Shown: piece after piece, positions 27,516 through 37,564 of the stretch
Numbering within the stretch: the first letter of the stretch is position 1
Layout of the letters: each line of letters starts with the position of its first letter
From: Pseudoduganella danionis
GTDB taxonomy: Bacteria; Pseudomonadota; Gammaproteobacteria; Burkholderiales; Burkholderiaceae_D
DNA: 64,000 bases
NCBI RefSeq assembly: GCF_009720775.1
Contig: NZ_WNKW01000001.1
Location: 1,612,001-1,676,000 of the forward strand
Direction: 5' to 3'
Position numbers and translations under genes: made by a program
The notes under the pieces: model-generated
Told to the model about the DNA's origin: nothing
The model's input: the letters and a program-made list of their open reading frames with translations, nothing else
Database searches by the model: none

Positions 27516-29216
27516 ATGGCAACGATGACGCGGCGTGCATATGCGGAGATGTTCGGTCCCAGCAAAGGGGACCGTATCCGCCTGGCCGATACCGAACTGT
27601 TTATCGAAATCGAGCATGACTACGCCACCTATGGCGAGGAAGTGAAATTCGGCGGCGGCAAAGTGATCCGCGACGGCATGGGCCAGTCGCAGCGGCTGGC
27701 GGCCGAAGTGATGGACACGGTGCTGACGAATGCCGTCATCATTGACCACTGGGGCATCGTCAAGGCCGATATCGGTTTGAAGAACGGCCTGATCGCGGGC
27801 ATAGGCAAGGCCGGTAATCCCGACATCCAGCCCGATGTAACCATGGCCATCGGTGCGGCGACAGAAATCATTGCAGCCGAAGGTATGATCGTCACGGCAG
27901 GCGGGGTGGATACCCACATCCATTTTATCTGCCCGCAGCAAATCGAAGAAGCGCTGATGAGTGGCGTCACCACCATGATAGGCGGCGGCACTGGGCCGTC
28001 GGCCGGCACTTCGGCCACCACCTGCACGCCGGGGCCGTGGCATCTGCATGCCATGCTGTCGGCGGCCGATGCCTTCCCGATGAATCTGGGTTTTCTCGGC
28101 AAGGGCAATGTGAGCCTGCCGCAGCCGCTGGAAGAACAGGTGCTGGCCGGCGCCATAGGCCTCAAGCTGCACGAGGACTGGGGCAGCACACCAGCCGCTA
28201 TCGACAACTGTTTGAGCGTGGCCGATCAACTCGACGTACAGGTGGCCATCCATAGCGACACCCTCAACGAGGGCGGTTATCTGGCCGATACGCTGGCCGC
28301 GTTTAGAGATCGCACCATCCACACCTTCCATACCGAAGGGGCGGGCGGCGGCCATGCACCGGACATTATCGCGGCCGTGGGCGAGAGCAATGTGCTGCCT
28401 TCCTCGACCAATCCTACCCGTCCCTACACGGTGAACACGCTGGACGAGCATCTGGATATGCTGATGGTGTGCCATCATCTGGATGCGGCGATAGCCGAGG
28501 ATGTGGCGTTTGCCGAATCGCGCATCCGGCGCGAAACCATCGCGGCAGAAGATATCCTGCACGATATCGGCGCCATCTCCATGATGTCGTCCGATTCGCA
28601 GGCCATGGGCCGGGTGGGCGAAGTCATCATGCGTACCTGGCAGACGGCGCACAAGATGAAAGTGCAACGGGGCGCACTGGCACCCGATACGGCGCGTAAC
28701 GACAACTTCCGCGTCAAGCGCTACATCGCCAAATACACCATCAATCCGGCCATCACGCATGGTATTGCCCATGCCGTGGGTTCGCTGGAAGTGGGCAAGA
28801 TCGCCGATCTGGTGCTGTGGAAGCCGGCCTTCTTCGGCGTCAAACCGTCGATGATCCTCAAGGGCGGCATGATAGCCGCAGCGCAGATGGGCGACCCGAA
28901 TGCGTCCATCCCCACGCCGCAGCCGGTGCACTACCGCATGATGTTCGGCGCCTTTGGCGGCGGCCTGAAAAAGTCCTTCACCTTTGTCTCGCAGGCAGCC
29001 TACGACGCCGGCATAGGCCAGCAACTGCAACTGAACAAGACGCTTATCGTGGCGCGCAATATGCGCACGCTGCGCAAGTCCGACATGATTCATAACGGCG
29101 CCACGCCGCAGATGCATGTCGATCCCGAAACCTATGAAGTGCGTGCCGATGGCGAACTGCTGGTGTGCCAGCCGGCCAGCGTGCTGCCCATGGCGCAGCG
29201 CTACTTCCTGTTCTGA
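27516..29216 (+). CDS. ureC: Urease alpha subunit (catalytic)
   Basis: 566 residues, typical length. The nickel-site features are present: THIHF (two His ligands), [12 protein letters not shown] with the carbamylated Lys, [15 protein letters not shown] with further ligands, and MVCHHLD, the mobile flap His. [14 protein letters not shown] is conserved near the C-terminus. Cytoplasmic hydrolase giving ammonia for assimilation or pH control. Requires UreD/E/F/G encoded alongside. Confidence 0.98.
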   Translation: MATMTRRAYAEMFGPSKGDRIRLADTELFIEIEHDYATYGEEVKFGGGKVIRDGMGQSQRLAAEVMDTVLTNAVIIDHWGIVKADIGLKNGLIAGIGKAGNPDIQPDVTMAIGAATEIIAAEGMIVTAGGVDTHIHFICPQQIEEALMSGVTTMIGGGTGPSAGTSATTCTPGPWHLHAMLSAADAFPMNLGFLGKGNVSLPQPLEEQVLAGAIGLKLHEDWGSTPAAIDNCLSVADQLDVQVAIHSDTLNEGGYLADTLAAFRDRTIHTFHTEGAGGGHAPDIIAAVGESNVLPSSTNPTRPYTVNTLDEHLDMLMVCHHLDAAIAEDVAFAESRIRRETIAAEDILHDIGAISMMSSDSQAMGRVGEVIMRTWQTAHKMKVQRGALAPDTARNDNFRVKRYIAKYTINPAITHGIAHAVGSLEVGKIADLVLWKPAFFGVKPSMILKGGMIAAAQMGDPNASIPTPQPVHYRMMFGAFGGGLKKSFTFVSQAAYDAGIGQQLQLNKTLIVARNMRTLRKSDMIHNGATPQMHVDPETYEVRADGELLVCQPASVLPMAQRYFLF

Positions 29217-29231
29217 TTCTGTGGGCCGATT

Positions 29232-29756
29232 ATGCTGACCTTACATACCAAACTGAGCGACCTGAGTGCTGCCGGACAGATTGCAGCGCAACTGGTACTG
29301 CCTTACGAACTGCGCGAGAAATGCCGCTTGCGCGCCACGCTCGACAACGGCGAAGAAGTGGCGGTGTTCACCGTGCGCGGCACGGTGCTGCGCGATGGCG
29401 ATCTGCTGACGGGCGAAGACCGCCGTGTGATCCGCGTGGTAGCCGCGTCCGAACCCACCTACACCGTCACCTGCGCCGATGCGCAAGCCTTGCTGCGCTG
29501 TGCTTTCCATCTGGGGAATCGTCACACGCAGGCGCAGGTGGGCGATGGCTTCCTGCGCATCCGTGCCGACGCCGTGCTGAAGGAAATGCTGCTGGGGCTG
29601 GGCGCCACGGTGACGGAGCAGCAGGCGCCGTTCGAGCCGGAGGCGGGCGCCTACGGCGGGGGGCACGGCCATCACCACGAAGCTGGCCAGCATAGCCATC
29701 TGCTGGCACCGGTGCCACTGCGCCAGAAGATTCACCGTCCCGGTGATACGCGCTGA
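29232..29756 (+). CDS. ureE: Urease nickel metallochaperone UreE
   Basis: 174 residues: N-terminal peptide-binding domain (about 1-75) and C-terminal nickel-binding domain (about 80-150). It ends in a His-rich tail (GGGHGHHHEAGQHSH, about 141-155) that stores or donates nickel. LGNRHTQAQVGDGFLRI contains the conserved metal-site His region. The stop overlaps the ureF start (TGATG), so UreE and UreF are coupled. Confidence 0.94.
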   Translation: MLTLHTKLSDLSAAGQIAAQLVLPYELREKCRLRATLDNGEEVAVFTVRGTVLRDGDLLTGEDRRVIRVVAASEPTYTVTCADAQALLRCAFHLGNRHTQAQVGDGFLRIRADAVLKEMLLGLGATVTEQQAPFEPEAGAYGGGHGHHHEAGQHSHLLAPVPLRQKIHRPGDTR

Positions 29757-30436
29757 TGCAAGCCGCCGCTCTGCTGCACCTGCTGCAGTTTGCCAGCCCG
29801 GCATTGCCGATAGGCGCCTACAGCTATTCGCAAGGGCTGGAAGCGGCGCTCGAGCGCGGGCTGGTACACGATGCGGTCACGGCGCGTGAGTGGATAGTGC
29901 GGCATCTGCATGAAGTGGTGGCGGGCTGGGAAGCGCCCGTGTGCTGGCGCCTGATGCAGGCCTACACGCGGCGCGACTGGGTAGATGTGGCCATGTGGAG
30001 CGAGCGCTTTATCGCCTCGCGCGATAGTGCCGAATTCCGCGCCGAGACTATCCAGATGGGTTTTTCCCTGAGCCGGCTGGTGGCGGAACTGGGCTTCGTC
30101 GACGATGAAATGCTGGCCCACTTGCCGGCACACAGCGAAGTGGCGCTGCCCACAGCTTATGCCTGCGCTGTGGCCGCGCTGGGCATACCGCACGATGCCG
30201 CCTTGCTGGCCATGCTGTTTGCGTGGGCCGAGAATCAGGTGCTGGTGTGCGTGAAGTCGGTGCCGCTGGGGCAGGTGGCGGGCCAGCGTCTGCTGCTGTC
30301 GCTGCGCGCCGAGCTGGAAACGGCAGCGCGCCACGCCCAGAGCGTGCCGGATGAAGAAATGAGTAACTGGGCACCGGGCCTGTCGCTACTGTCGGCCCAG
30401 CACGAAGTGCAGTACAGCCGTTTATACCGTTCCTAA
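29756..30436 (+). CDS. ureF: Urease accessory protein UreF
   Basis: 226 residues, all helical. Conserved [29 protein letters not shown] at the N-terminus and [25 protein letters not shown] towards the C-terminus. UreF bridges UreD and the GTPase UreG and regulates its GTP hydrolysis during nickel insertion. Coupled to ureE and followed 13 bp later by ureG. Confidence 0.95.
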   Translation: MQAAALLHLLQFASPALPIGAYSYSQGLEAALERGLVHDAVTAREWIVRHLHEVVAGWEAPVCWRLMQAYTRRDWVDVAMWSERFIASRDSAEFRAETIQMGFSLSRLVAELGFVDDEMLAHLPAHSEVALPTAYACAVAALGIPHDAALLAMLFAWAENQVLVCVKSVPLGQVAGQRLLLSLRAELETAARHAQSVPDEEMSNWAPGLSLLSAQHEVQYSRLYRS

Positions 30437-30449
30437 CGAGAGAGTGTTT

Positions 30450-31079
30450 ATGAGTATTCCATCCAACCCCCTGCGCGTCGGCATCGGCGGTCCGGTCGGT
30501 TCCGGCAAGACAGCGCTGTGCGAAATGCTGTGCAAGGGTATGCGCGAGCGCTATGACATGGCCGTGATTACCAACGATATCTACACCAAGGAAGATATGG
30601 AGATACTGCTGCGCGCCGACGCGCTGCCGGCAGAGCGGCTGATGGGTGTGGAAACGGGCGGCTGCCCGCACACGGCCATCCGCGAAGACGCCTCCATCAA
30701 TCTGGAAGCCATCGCACGCATGCAGGCTGATTTCCCCGCGCTCGATCTGATATTGGTGGAATCCGGTGGCGACAATCTGGCGGCCACCTTCAGCCCCGAG
30801 TTGTCTGACCTGACCATTTATGTGATCGACGTGGCCGGCGGCGAAAAGATACCGCGCAAGGGCGGTCCCGGCATCACCCGTTCCGATCTGCTGATCATCA
30901 ATAAGACCGATCTGGCGCCCCATGTGGGGGCTGACCTTGCGGTGATGGCGCGCGACGCCAAGCAGCAGCGCGGCGCCCGTCCTTTCTTGTTCACCAATCT
31001 GCGCAGCGGCGAAGGCGTGCGGGCCGTGATCGACTTTATTCGCGTGCAGGGGCTGATGGAAGCCCGCGACGCTGCCTGA
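30450..31079 (+). CDS. ureG: Urease accessory GTPase UreG
   Basis: 209 residues. P-loop [13 protein letters not shown], metal-binding CPH (Cys-Pro-His) in [30 protein letters not shown], and the guanine-specificity motif NKTD. SIMIBI-class GTPase that powers nickel delivery. A GTG at 30444 is in frame, but ATG at 30450 gives the usual [14 protein letters not shown] start. Confidence 0.97.
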   Translation: MSIPSNPLRVGIGGPVGSGKTALCEMLCKGMRERYDMAVITNDIYTKEDMEILLRADALPAERLMGVETGGCPHTAIREDASINLEAIARMQADFPALDLILVESGGDNLAATFSPELSDLTIYVIDVAGGEKIPRKGGPGITRSDLLIINKTDLAPHVGADLAVMARDAKQQRGARPFLFTNLRSGEGVRAVIDFIRVQGLMEARDAA

Positions 31080-31103
31080 ATCTGAAACTTGAGGAGTACT
31101 ACC

Positions 31104-31661
31104 ATGCATCTGCTACGTTTTATCGCGCTGGCCGCACTGACTATCGCCAGCAGCTATGCGCAAGCCCATGTGCAGGGCGGCGTGTGGCATAGCCACGGCT
31201 TTCGCGCTGGCTTGCTGCATCCGCTGACCGGGCTGGATCATCTGCTGGCCATGCTGGCGGTGGGGATCTGGAGCGTGCGCCAGAGCGCTACGCTGCGCCT
31301 GCCGCTGGGCTTTATCGCGGCCATGCTGCTCGGTGTGCTGACGGGCGTGGCCGGACTGTCGATACCGGGACTGGAAACGGGCATCGCGCTGACGGTGGCT
31401 TTGCTGGGTGTGCTGCTGGCCGCGGCATTGCGTTTGCCGCCAGTGCTGGCCGCTGCCATGCTAGGTGTGTTCGCCATATTGCACGGCAATGCGCATGGCC
31501 ATGAACTGCCGGAAGTAGCCAGTACGCTGGGCTTGATGCTGTCGAGCGCGGGGTTGATTTATGCTGGCCGTGTGCTGGGCCATAAGCTGCCCATGCTGGC
31601 TGTGAAATGGACCGGCGCGGCGATTGCCGCTACCGGCACCATGCTGCTGGCGCTAGCCTGA
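31104..31661 (+). CDS. ureJ: HupE/UreJ-family nickel permease-like protein
   Basis: 185 residues. Signal-like N-terminus ending AQAHV, the typical HupE/UreJ first His, then six hydrophobic helices with HPLTGLDHLLAMLAVG (metal-binding His and Asp) and HGNAHGHELP. Thought to take up nickel for urease. GAGGAG about nine bases upstream supports 31104; an upstream TTG in frame is unlikely. Last gene of the operon, 24 bp after ureG. It converges with the acyltransferase gene. Confidence 0.92.
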   Translation: MHLLRFIALAALTIASSYAQAHVQGGVWHSHGFRAGLLHPLTGLDHLLAMLAVGIWSVRQSATLRLPLGFIAAMLLGVLTGVAGLSIPGLETGIALTVALLGVLLAAALRLPPVLAAAMLGVFAILHGNAHGHELPEVASTLGLMLSSAGLIYAGRVLGHKLPMLAVKWTGAAIAATGTMLLALA

Positions 31662-31688
31662 GGCCAGCGCTGCCGGTGTGGCGGTACT

Positions 31689-32327
31689 TCAGGCCTGCTT
31701 CGATTTGGCAGCGTTGTCCTCGTCGGGACGGCGCTCCTGGAACACGATGGGCGCAGCCTTTTCCGGATACAGACCCTGACGGCCGGCGAAACCGGCGCGG
31801 ATTGTGGCCAGATCGGTTTCCATATCGCCCGTCAGTTCAACGTGTTCGACCAGACCCAGCGACTTGGTAGCGTAATCGATGTAGACCAGTACCAGCGGCA
31901 CCTTGGCTTCCAGCGCGAGGTGGTAGAAACCGCTCTTCCAGTAAGGGCGATAGCCGCGCGTGCCTTCCGGCGTAATGCCTACCCAGTACCAGTCGGCTGC
32001 ATTCATGCGGGCCGCCTGCGTCTTGATGGTGCCACTAGGCGTGCCGCGCTCGACGGGCTCGCCGCCCAGCGAGCGGAACCAGTTGCCCAGCGGGGTCTTG
32101 AACAGGGAATCCTTGGCCAGCCAGCGGAACGGCAGGTCCAGCGCCCATTTGCCGAACAGGCCTACCATGAAGTCCCAGTTGGAGGTATGCGGATAGATCA
32201 CGCAGATGCCGCGCGGGCCGGGCAGGGGGCGGAACAGCAGCTTCCAGCCGAACAGATGCAGCACGCGCAAGGCAGTGCGCTGGCCCCAGGTCGGCAGATC
32301 GGCCGGTTTTAATTGAAAATCACTCAT
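31689..32327 (-). CDS. Lysophospholipid acyltransferase family protein (PlsC-like)
   Basis: 212 residues. YPHTSNWDFMVGL is the HX4D acyltransferase motif and GITPEGTRG is the FPEGTRS-equivalent acyl-acceptor motif. No clear membrane helix, as in short members of the 1-acyl-glycerol-3-phosphate acyltransferase superfamily. The substrate is uncertain. The C-terminal tail is charged. Upstream (32328-32499) is AT-rich and holds the divergent promoters for this gene and the sigma-54 activator. Confidence 0.85.
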   Translation of the reverse strand: MSDFQLKPADLPTWGQRTALRVLHLFGWKLLFRPLPGPRGICVIYPHTSNWDFMVGLFGKWALDLPFRWLAKDSLFKTPLGNWFRSLGGEPVERGTPSGTIKTQAARMNAADWYWVGITPEGTRGYRPYWKSGFYHLALEAKVPLVLVYIDYATKSLGLVEHVELTGDMETDLATIRAGFAGRQGLYPEKAAPIVFQERRPDEDNAAKSKQA

Positions 32328-32499
32328 TTGTTTGATCCCGTCGTTGTTTTAATTTATTTTCACTATTGACAGGTCGGCACATCCCTAGTCAAAAAAAACT
32401 GCGCAGGCATTCTATATTGATGCTCAGAACGCAGCAAGCAACTTGTTCTGGATTAAATGATAAGAACGAACTATTGCCATTTAAGCCAGTCGAACCGGC

Positions 32500-33873
<1,374 letters not shown>

Positions 33874-33941
33874 CTCTTCCCTATCCTTGCTCGACCTTCG
33901 CAGCATAGCTGGAGCGCGCGCTCTTGCGGCCGCGCCGCGGC

Positions 33942-33967
33942 GTGACAGCTTGTACTGTCGCTGTCAC
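33942..33967 (+). promoter_or_regulatory. Inverted repeat, candidate upstream activating sequence
   Basis: Perfect 8-bp arms GTGACAGC / GCTGTCAC separated by 10 bp, about 110 bp upstream of the -24 element. This is the normal place and symmetry for a site bound by a dimeric enhancer-binding protein. Confidence 0.55.
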
Positions 33968-34076
33968 AGCCGCGTTACATGCTGCGTCAGATGCGCTGTT
34001 CCAAATTGCCGCAAGCGGCTTCAACACTGTTGAAATAACTCTGCAACTCAAGGACTTAGATAGACCGGCAAGCAGC

Positions 34077-34091
34077 TGGCACCGGCTTTGC
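34077..34091 (+). promoter_or_regulatory. Sigma-54 (-24/-12) promoter of the Fap-like operon
   Basis: TGGCAC-N5-TTGC, an exact match to the core consensus, with GG (34078-34079) and GC (34090-34091) separated by 10 bp. The predicted transcript starts near 34103 and gives a leader of about 65 nt before the ATG at 34170. Confidence 0.8.
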
Positions 34092-34169
34092 CTTGTGGCG
34101 CGTATCGGGAGCAAGCAGGCCCGGTACACCTCTGTTGTTTCCCCATAACTTGTTCAAGTAGGAGTTAGT

Positions 34170-35870
34170 ATGAAAAAAACCATGATAGCCACTGCGCTGG
34201 CACTGGCTTTTAGCGCCAGTATGGCCCAGACCACGACGCCGCCCACCAATACTCAGTCCGGCGCCGGTGCCCACGCGAACGATGCCTCGTCCGCAGTGCA
34301 GGATAGCAGCAACAATAACAACAACAGTAGTGGCGGGGCGACAGCCAGCCAGGTAGGGGCTGCTGCGGCGAATAACGGCGCCACAGCCACTTCGGCCGTG
34401 AGTGGTTCGTACAATACCTCCGCCGCCAATGCCAACAGCACGCTGAGCGGCAACGTGTCTGGCAATACCGTGCACGATATAGGCAATAGCGCAGCTAACA
34501 GTGCCGGCAGCGGCGGCGGTGCCGGCTATGGCGGCGTGGCAGGTAATGCCAGTGGCGGTTCGGCCAGTGGCACGGGTGGCTACGGTGGCGATAGCTATGG
34601 TGGCGCCGGCGCGGCGGGCGGTAGTGGTGGTAACGCCGCCAATGGCAGTGCCAGCAACGGTGCTGCCACGGCCGCCGGTGGTGTGGGCGGTGCCGGCGGT
34701 GCGGGCGGCTTTGCCGGCTCGGCGAGCAGCGGGGCCGGCGGCGCTGGCGGCATGGGCGGCACCGGAGGGGCTGGCGGTCGCGGGGCCGCAGCTCTAGGCG
34801 GGACTGGCGGTAATGGTGGTGCCGGCGGCATGGCCACCGGCGGTGCCGGGGGCGCCAATGGCGCAGCGGCCGGTGGCGCCGGCGGAATGACGGGCGCTGC
34901 CACAGGTAGTAATGGCGGCAACGGTGGTAACACGGGCAATGCCGGCAGTGCTGCCGGTGGCGCCGGTGGTGTAGCGGGTGTTGGGGGTGCCGGCGCAGGT
35001 GGCGGTGGTGCTGGCAGTGGTTCCGGCAGTGCCAGCAGCAGTGGCATGGGGGGGGGTGCCAGCAGTGGCGCGGGCAGTGCGGCCAACGCTAACGGCGTAC
35101 CGGCTAGCAGTACCGGCGCAACTCCGCCTAGCCAGACCGCCAGTGCGGGCAGTGGTAACGCTGCGGGCGGCAATGGCGCTGCCGGTAATGCCACCAGCAG
35201 CACGGGCACTGCCACGGGCGGCGCGGGCGGCAGTGGTGCGGCCGGCGGGGCTGGCGGCGCCGGTGCGGCAGCTACGGCGGGCAGTGCTACGGCCGGCAAT
35301 GGTGCGGCCGGGGGCGCAGCTAGCAGTGGTGCTGGCGGTGCTGGTGCAGCGGCCAGCCAGACGGGCGGCGCAGGTGCCACTGCCAGCACGGGCAATAGCG
35401 GTGCCGGTGGTACGGGCGGCGCGGCCAGCAGCACGGGTGCCGCAGGTGGTGCTGGTGCAGCAGGCGGCAATGGTGCAGCCAGTGGCAACGCCAGCAATAC
35501 CGCCGGCAATGGCGCAGCTGGTGGTACAGCCGCCGGTGGCACGGCCAGCAATGGGAATCCGACCAATGGCAGTTCCACCGGTGGTGCAGCCGGCGCAGGC
35601 GGTGCGGGTGGTGGCGGTAATCTGGCCGGCGCAGGCGGTAGCGGCGGTGGCAATACGGCAGGTGCGGCAACGGGTGGTGCAGCTAGCGGCGGAACTGGCG
35701 GTGCGGGCGGCAATATCTCGGTAAATGCCGGCACCTTCAATATGTCCAATGCCATGAGCAATGTGGGCCAGTCGGCTGCCGGTGTGATGGTGGTGGCACA
35801 GAATAGCGGCATTGCTTCGCTGGTCCAGCAAAGTGTGAACGTGCAGGCCAATCTGGCAGTCGGTAAATAA
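34170..35870 (+). CDS. Gly-rich PGRS-like secreted protein, candidate matrix/amyloid subunit
   Basis: 566 residues. Sec signal peptide MKKTMIATALALAFSASMAQ. Residues 21-110 are Asn/Ser/Thr-rich with a beta-prone segment (SYNTSAANANSTLSGNVSG). Residues about 110-515 are almost only Gly, Ala, Ser, Asn and Thr in GGAGG/GGxGG-like repeats, comparable in composition to mycobacterial PGRS or silk. The last 50 residues (ISVNAGTFNMSNAMSNVGQ ... LVQQSVNVQANLAVGK) resume a non-repetitive QNSG-containing module resembling Fap-associated proteins. AGGAG precedes the ATG. First and largest gene behind the sigma-54 promoter; probably the main surface product exported with the FapF-like barrel. Not a canonical FapC: I see no FapC repeats. 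Function inferred. Confidence 0.75.
   Translation: MKKTMIATALALAFSASMAQTTTPPTNTQSGAGAHANDASSAVQDSSNNNNNSSGGATASQVGAAAANNGATATSAVSGSYNTSAANANSTLSGNVSGNTVHDIGNSAANSAGSGGGAGYGGVAGNASGGSASGTGGYGGDSYGGAGAAGGSGGNAANGSASNGAATAAGGVGGAGGAGGFAGSASSGAGGAGGMGGTGGAGGRGAAALGGTGGNGGAGGMATGGAGGANGAAAGGAGGMTGAATGSNGGNGGNTGNAGSAAGGAGGVAGVGGAGAGGGGAGSGSGSASSSGMGGGASSGAGSAANANGVPASSTGATPPSQTASAGSGNAAGGNGAAGNATSSTGTATGGAGGSGAAGGAGGAGAAATAGSATAGNGAAGGAASSGAGGAGAAASQTGGAGATASTGNSGAGGTGGAASSTGAAGGAGAAGGNGAASGNASNTAGNGAAGGTAAGGTASNGNPTNGSSTGGAAGAGGAGGGGNLAGAGGSGGGNTAGAATGGAASGGTGGAGGNISVNAGTFNMSNAMSNVGQSAAGVMVVAQNSGIASLVQQSVNVQANLAVGK
34500..35715 (+). repeat. Long Gly/Ala low-complexity coding repeat
   Basis: About 1.2 kb of degenerate GGC/GGT/GCC-rich short repeats encoding Gly-Ala-Ser-Asn blocks. 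Such DNA can expand or contract by recombination in steps of three without breaking the frame. Confidence 0.8.
35048..35056 (+). repeat. Nine-G homopolymer inside the Gly-rich gene
   Basis: An uninterrupted run of nine G residues (codons ATG GGG GGG GGT). Runs of this length are common slippage sites; a one-base change would truncate or alter the protein's C-terminal module. Confidence 0.9.
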
Positions 35871-35877
35871 ACCTCAG

Positions 35878-35907
35878 GCGGGCCGCGTAGCGGAGGGCGT
35901 GGCCCGC
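35878..35907 (+). promoter_or_regulatory. Intercistronic hairpin after the Gly-rich gene
   Basis: GCGGGCC/GGCCCGC arms with a 16-base loop and no T-run, eight bases after the stop. It could stabilise the upstream mRNA end or attenuate read-through, giving more of the first product than of the accessory ones. Confidence 0.4.
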
Positions 35908-35926
35908 TCCGCGATAGGGAGTTGCG

Positions 35927-36355
35927 ATGCAAACATACTTGGGAGTGCATGCAGGGCTGCTGTGGCTGGTGCTATCGGGCGCAGCCGCTGCGCAGCAGCA
36001 GGAAGTAGCGGTCAAGGCACAGGCGCGCAGCGTGGCGGACGCTGCGCAGGAAGGCGTGGTTGCAGTGCCTGGGCTGCCGATGGCACAGGGTTCAGGGACA
36101 TCCACGCTGTCGGGCTGGCGGCCGCTGGCACAAGCGGCGCTGGCCGATAAGCGGGCAGGCAGCGATACGGTCAGCAATAACATGGATGTGGCAGGCTCCG
36201 TCAGCGGCAATGCCGCCATCAATGTGGTGACGGGGGCGAATGCCATTTCGGCGGCTTCGTTCGCCAATGCTGCCGGTTTGCCTGTGGCGATACAGAACTC
36301 GGGGGCGAATGTGCTGATTCAGAATGCCACCATCATCAATGTGCAGATGCGATGA
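35927..36355 (+). CDS. Small secreted Fap-cluster protein with QNSG motif
   Basis: 142 residues. Signal peptide MQTYLGVHAGLLWLVLSGAAAAQ, an Ala/Gln-rich middle, and a C-terminal beta-prone domain (about 80-142) with NNMDVAGSVSGNAAINVV and VAIQNSGANVLIQNATIINV. The QNxGxNxxIQN pattern is what I associate with small proteins of Fap-like loci (FapA/B/E class), suggesting a minor subunit, nucleator or chaperone. The start has GGGAG about ten bases upstream. Stop and next start overlap (ATGA). Confidence 0.68.
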   Translation: MQTYLGVHAGLLWLVLSGAAAAQQQEVAVKAQARSVADAAQEGVVAVPGLPMAQGSGTSTLSGWRPLAQAALADKRAGSDTVSNNMDVAGSVSGNAAINVVTGANAISAASFANAAGLPVAIQNSGANVLIQNATIINVQMR

Positions 36356-37044
36356 AAACCTCTGCGCTGATTTCCTTTGGAGTGGGGGCGTTGCTGCTTT
36401 GCGCGGGCACGCGGCCTGCAGTGGCGGCCGATCTGGCCTTGCCCGGCGGTGGCAGCGTTAGCGTAGCCGTGACGGATATGAAGGCGGCGCGCTTTCTCAC
36501 CACGGTGCATCAGCAGACCGACTTCAGTTGCGGCTCGGCGGCGCTGGCAACGCTGCTGACCTTTCACTATGGCCGGCCCACCACGGAGCAACAAGTGTTC
36601 GACGCCATGTACGCTCAGGGCGATCAGCAGCGCATACGCCAGCAAGGTTTTTCATTGCTGGACATGCAGCGCCTGCTGGCCAGTCAGGGGCTGATTGCTG
36701 ATGGCTACCAGCAGCCGCTGGACAAGCTGGAGCAGGCAGGGTTGCCGGCCATCGTGCGCATCGTCGAGCAAGGCTATGCCCATTTTGTCGTGATCAAGGG
36801 CATACAGGGCGGGCGGATACTGCTGGGCGATCCGGCCAGCGGTACGCGCGCCATGAGCCGCGTCGCGTTCGAGCGGATCTGGCAGGATGGGCTGCTGTTT
36901 GTGATCCACGAGTGGCCCGGTCAGCCGCGCTTCAATCTGGCGACGGACTGGCGGGTGGTGCCGCAAGTGCGTCTGGCTGGGGCGATGAGCGATGTGATAC
37001 CGGCCATGTCCGTGCTGCCCAAGACGGGCAGCGGCAATTTCTGA
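36352..37044 (+). CDS. Secreted C39-like cysteine peptidase (FapD-like)
   Basis: 230 residues. Signal peptide to about residue 26. Papain-like C39 core: Cys60 in QQTDFSCGSAALATLL with the oxyanion Gln just before it, His144 in GYAHFVVIKG, and Asp160 in LLGDPASG, so the catalytic triad is complete. Family C39 normally cleaves after a Gly-Gly leader in the cytoplasm as part of an ABC exporter; here the domain is alone and exported to the periplasm, as in FapD. Likely substrate: the neighbour at 37055, which carries a GG leader-like motif. Coupled to the gene before it by an ATGA overlap. Confidence 0.83.
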   Translation: MKTSALISFGVGALLLCAGTRPAVAADLALPGGGSVSVAVTDMKAARFLTTVHQQTDFSCGSAALATLLTFHYGRPTTEQQVFDAMYAQGDQQRIRQQGFSLLDMQRLLASQGLIADGYQQPLDKLEQAGLPAIVRIVEQGYAHFVVIKGIQGGRILLGDPASGTRAMSRVAFERIWQDGLLFVIHEWPGQPRFNLATDWRVVPQVRLAGAMSDVIPAMSVLPKTGSGNF

Positions 37045-37054
37045 AGGAGCTGCC

Positions 37055-37543
37055 ATGCATGGTCGGCGCAAGATCTTTCCGTGGTACTGGCTGGCTCTGG
37101 CCTTGCCCGCGTGCTGGCCGGCACCGGCAGCCTCCTTGCCGGACGACTGGCAGCCTGTGAGTGCCGCGCAACTCGATGAAGCACGTGGCGGCTTCGAGCT
37201 GGGCAACGGGCTGCAAGTGAGCTTAGGTGTAGAACGTTTGGTTTCGATCAATGGCGGTGTTGTAGCCAGTAGTCGGTTTGGCTATGCAGATGTGACAAAG
37301 TTGAGCGCTGCGGAGATCAGCACAGCCAGCATGGCGCTGGCCGGCATACGGGTGCAGGATGGCGGCGTTTTAGCGCTGCCGGATAACCCCGGCGCCCTGC
37401 TGATCCAGAACAGCCTGAATGATCAGGCTATCCGCAGCCAGACCACCATCAGCACCACTGTCAGCAATCTGGCCATGCTCAAAAGTCTGAACTTTGAAGG
37501 AGTGCTGAGAGCAGCTCTGAGCGCGGCAGTGGGACCCAAATGA
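37055..37543 (+). CDS. Secreted Fap-cluster protein with double-glycine motif
   Basis: 162 residues. Signal peptide ending near residue 26 (ACWPAPAASLPDD). Next VSAAQLDEARGGFELGNGL (about 35-53) reproduces the LxxxxLxxxxGG pattern of C39-processed leaders, with GG at 45-46. The rest is beta-prone and ends LIQNSLNDQAIRSQTTIST ... LKSLNFEGVLRAAL, a QNS/IRSQT pattern I associate with proteins next to C39-like peptidases. Starts 10 bp after the peptidase gene with AAGGAG upstream. Probably a minor matrix subunit or FapE-like partner. Confidence 0.7.
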   Translation: MHGRRKIFPWYWLALALPACWPAPAASLPDDWQPVSAAQLDEARGGFELGNGLQVSLGVERLVSINGGVVASSRFGYADVTKLSAAEISTASMALAGIRVQDGGVLALPDNPGALLIQNSLNDQAIRSQTTISTTVSNLAMLKSLNFEGVLRAALSAAVGPK

Positions 37544-37564
37544 ACACCAGCGCGGAGAGCAGGC

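Noticed and set aside
34595-35950. Long Pro/Ala-rich frame on the minus strand of the Gly-rich gene
   Set aside because: Gly/Ala codon repeats read backwards give Pro/Ala/Thr codons without stops. There is no ribosome binding site or signal peptide, and the plus-strand gene has both.
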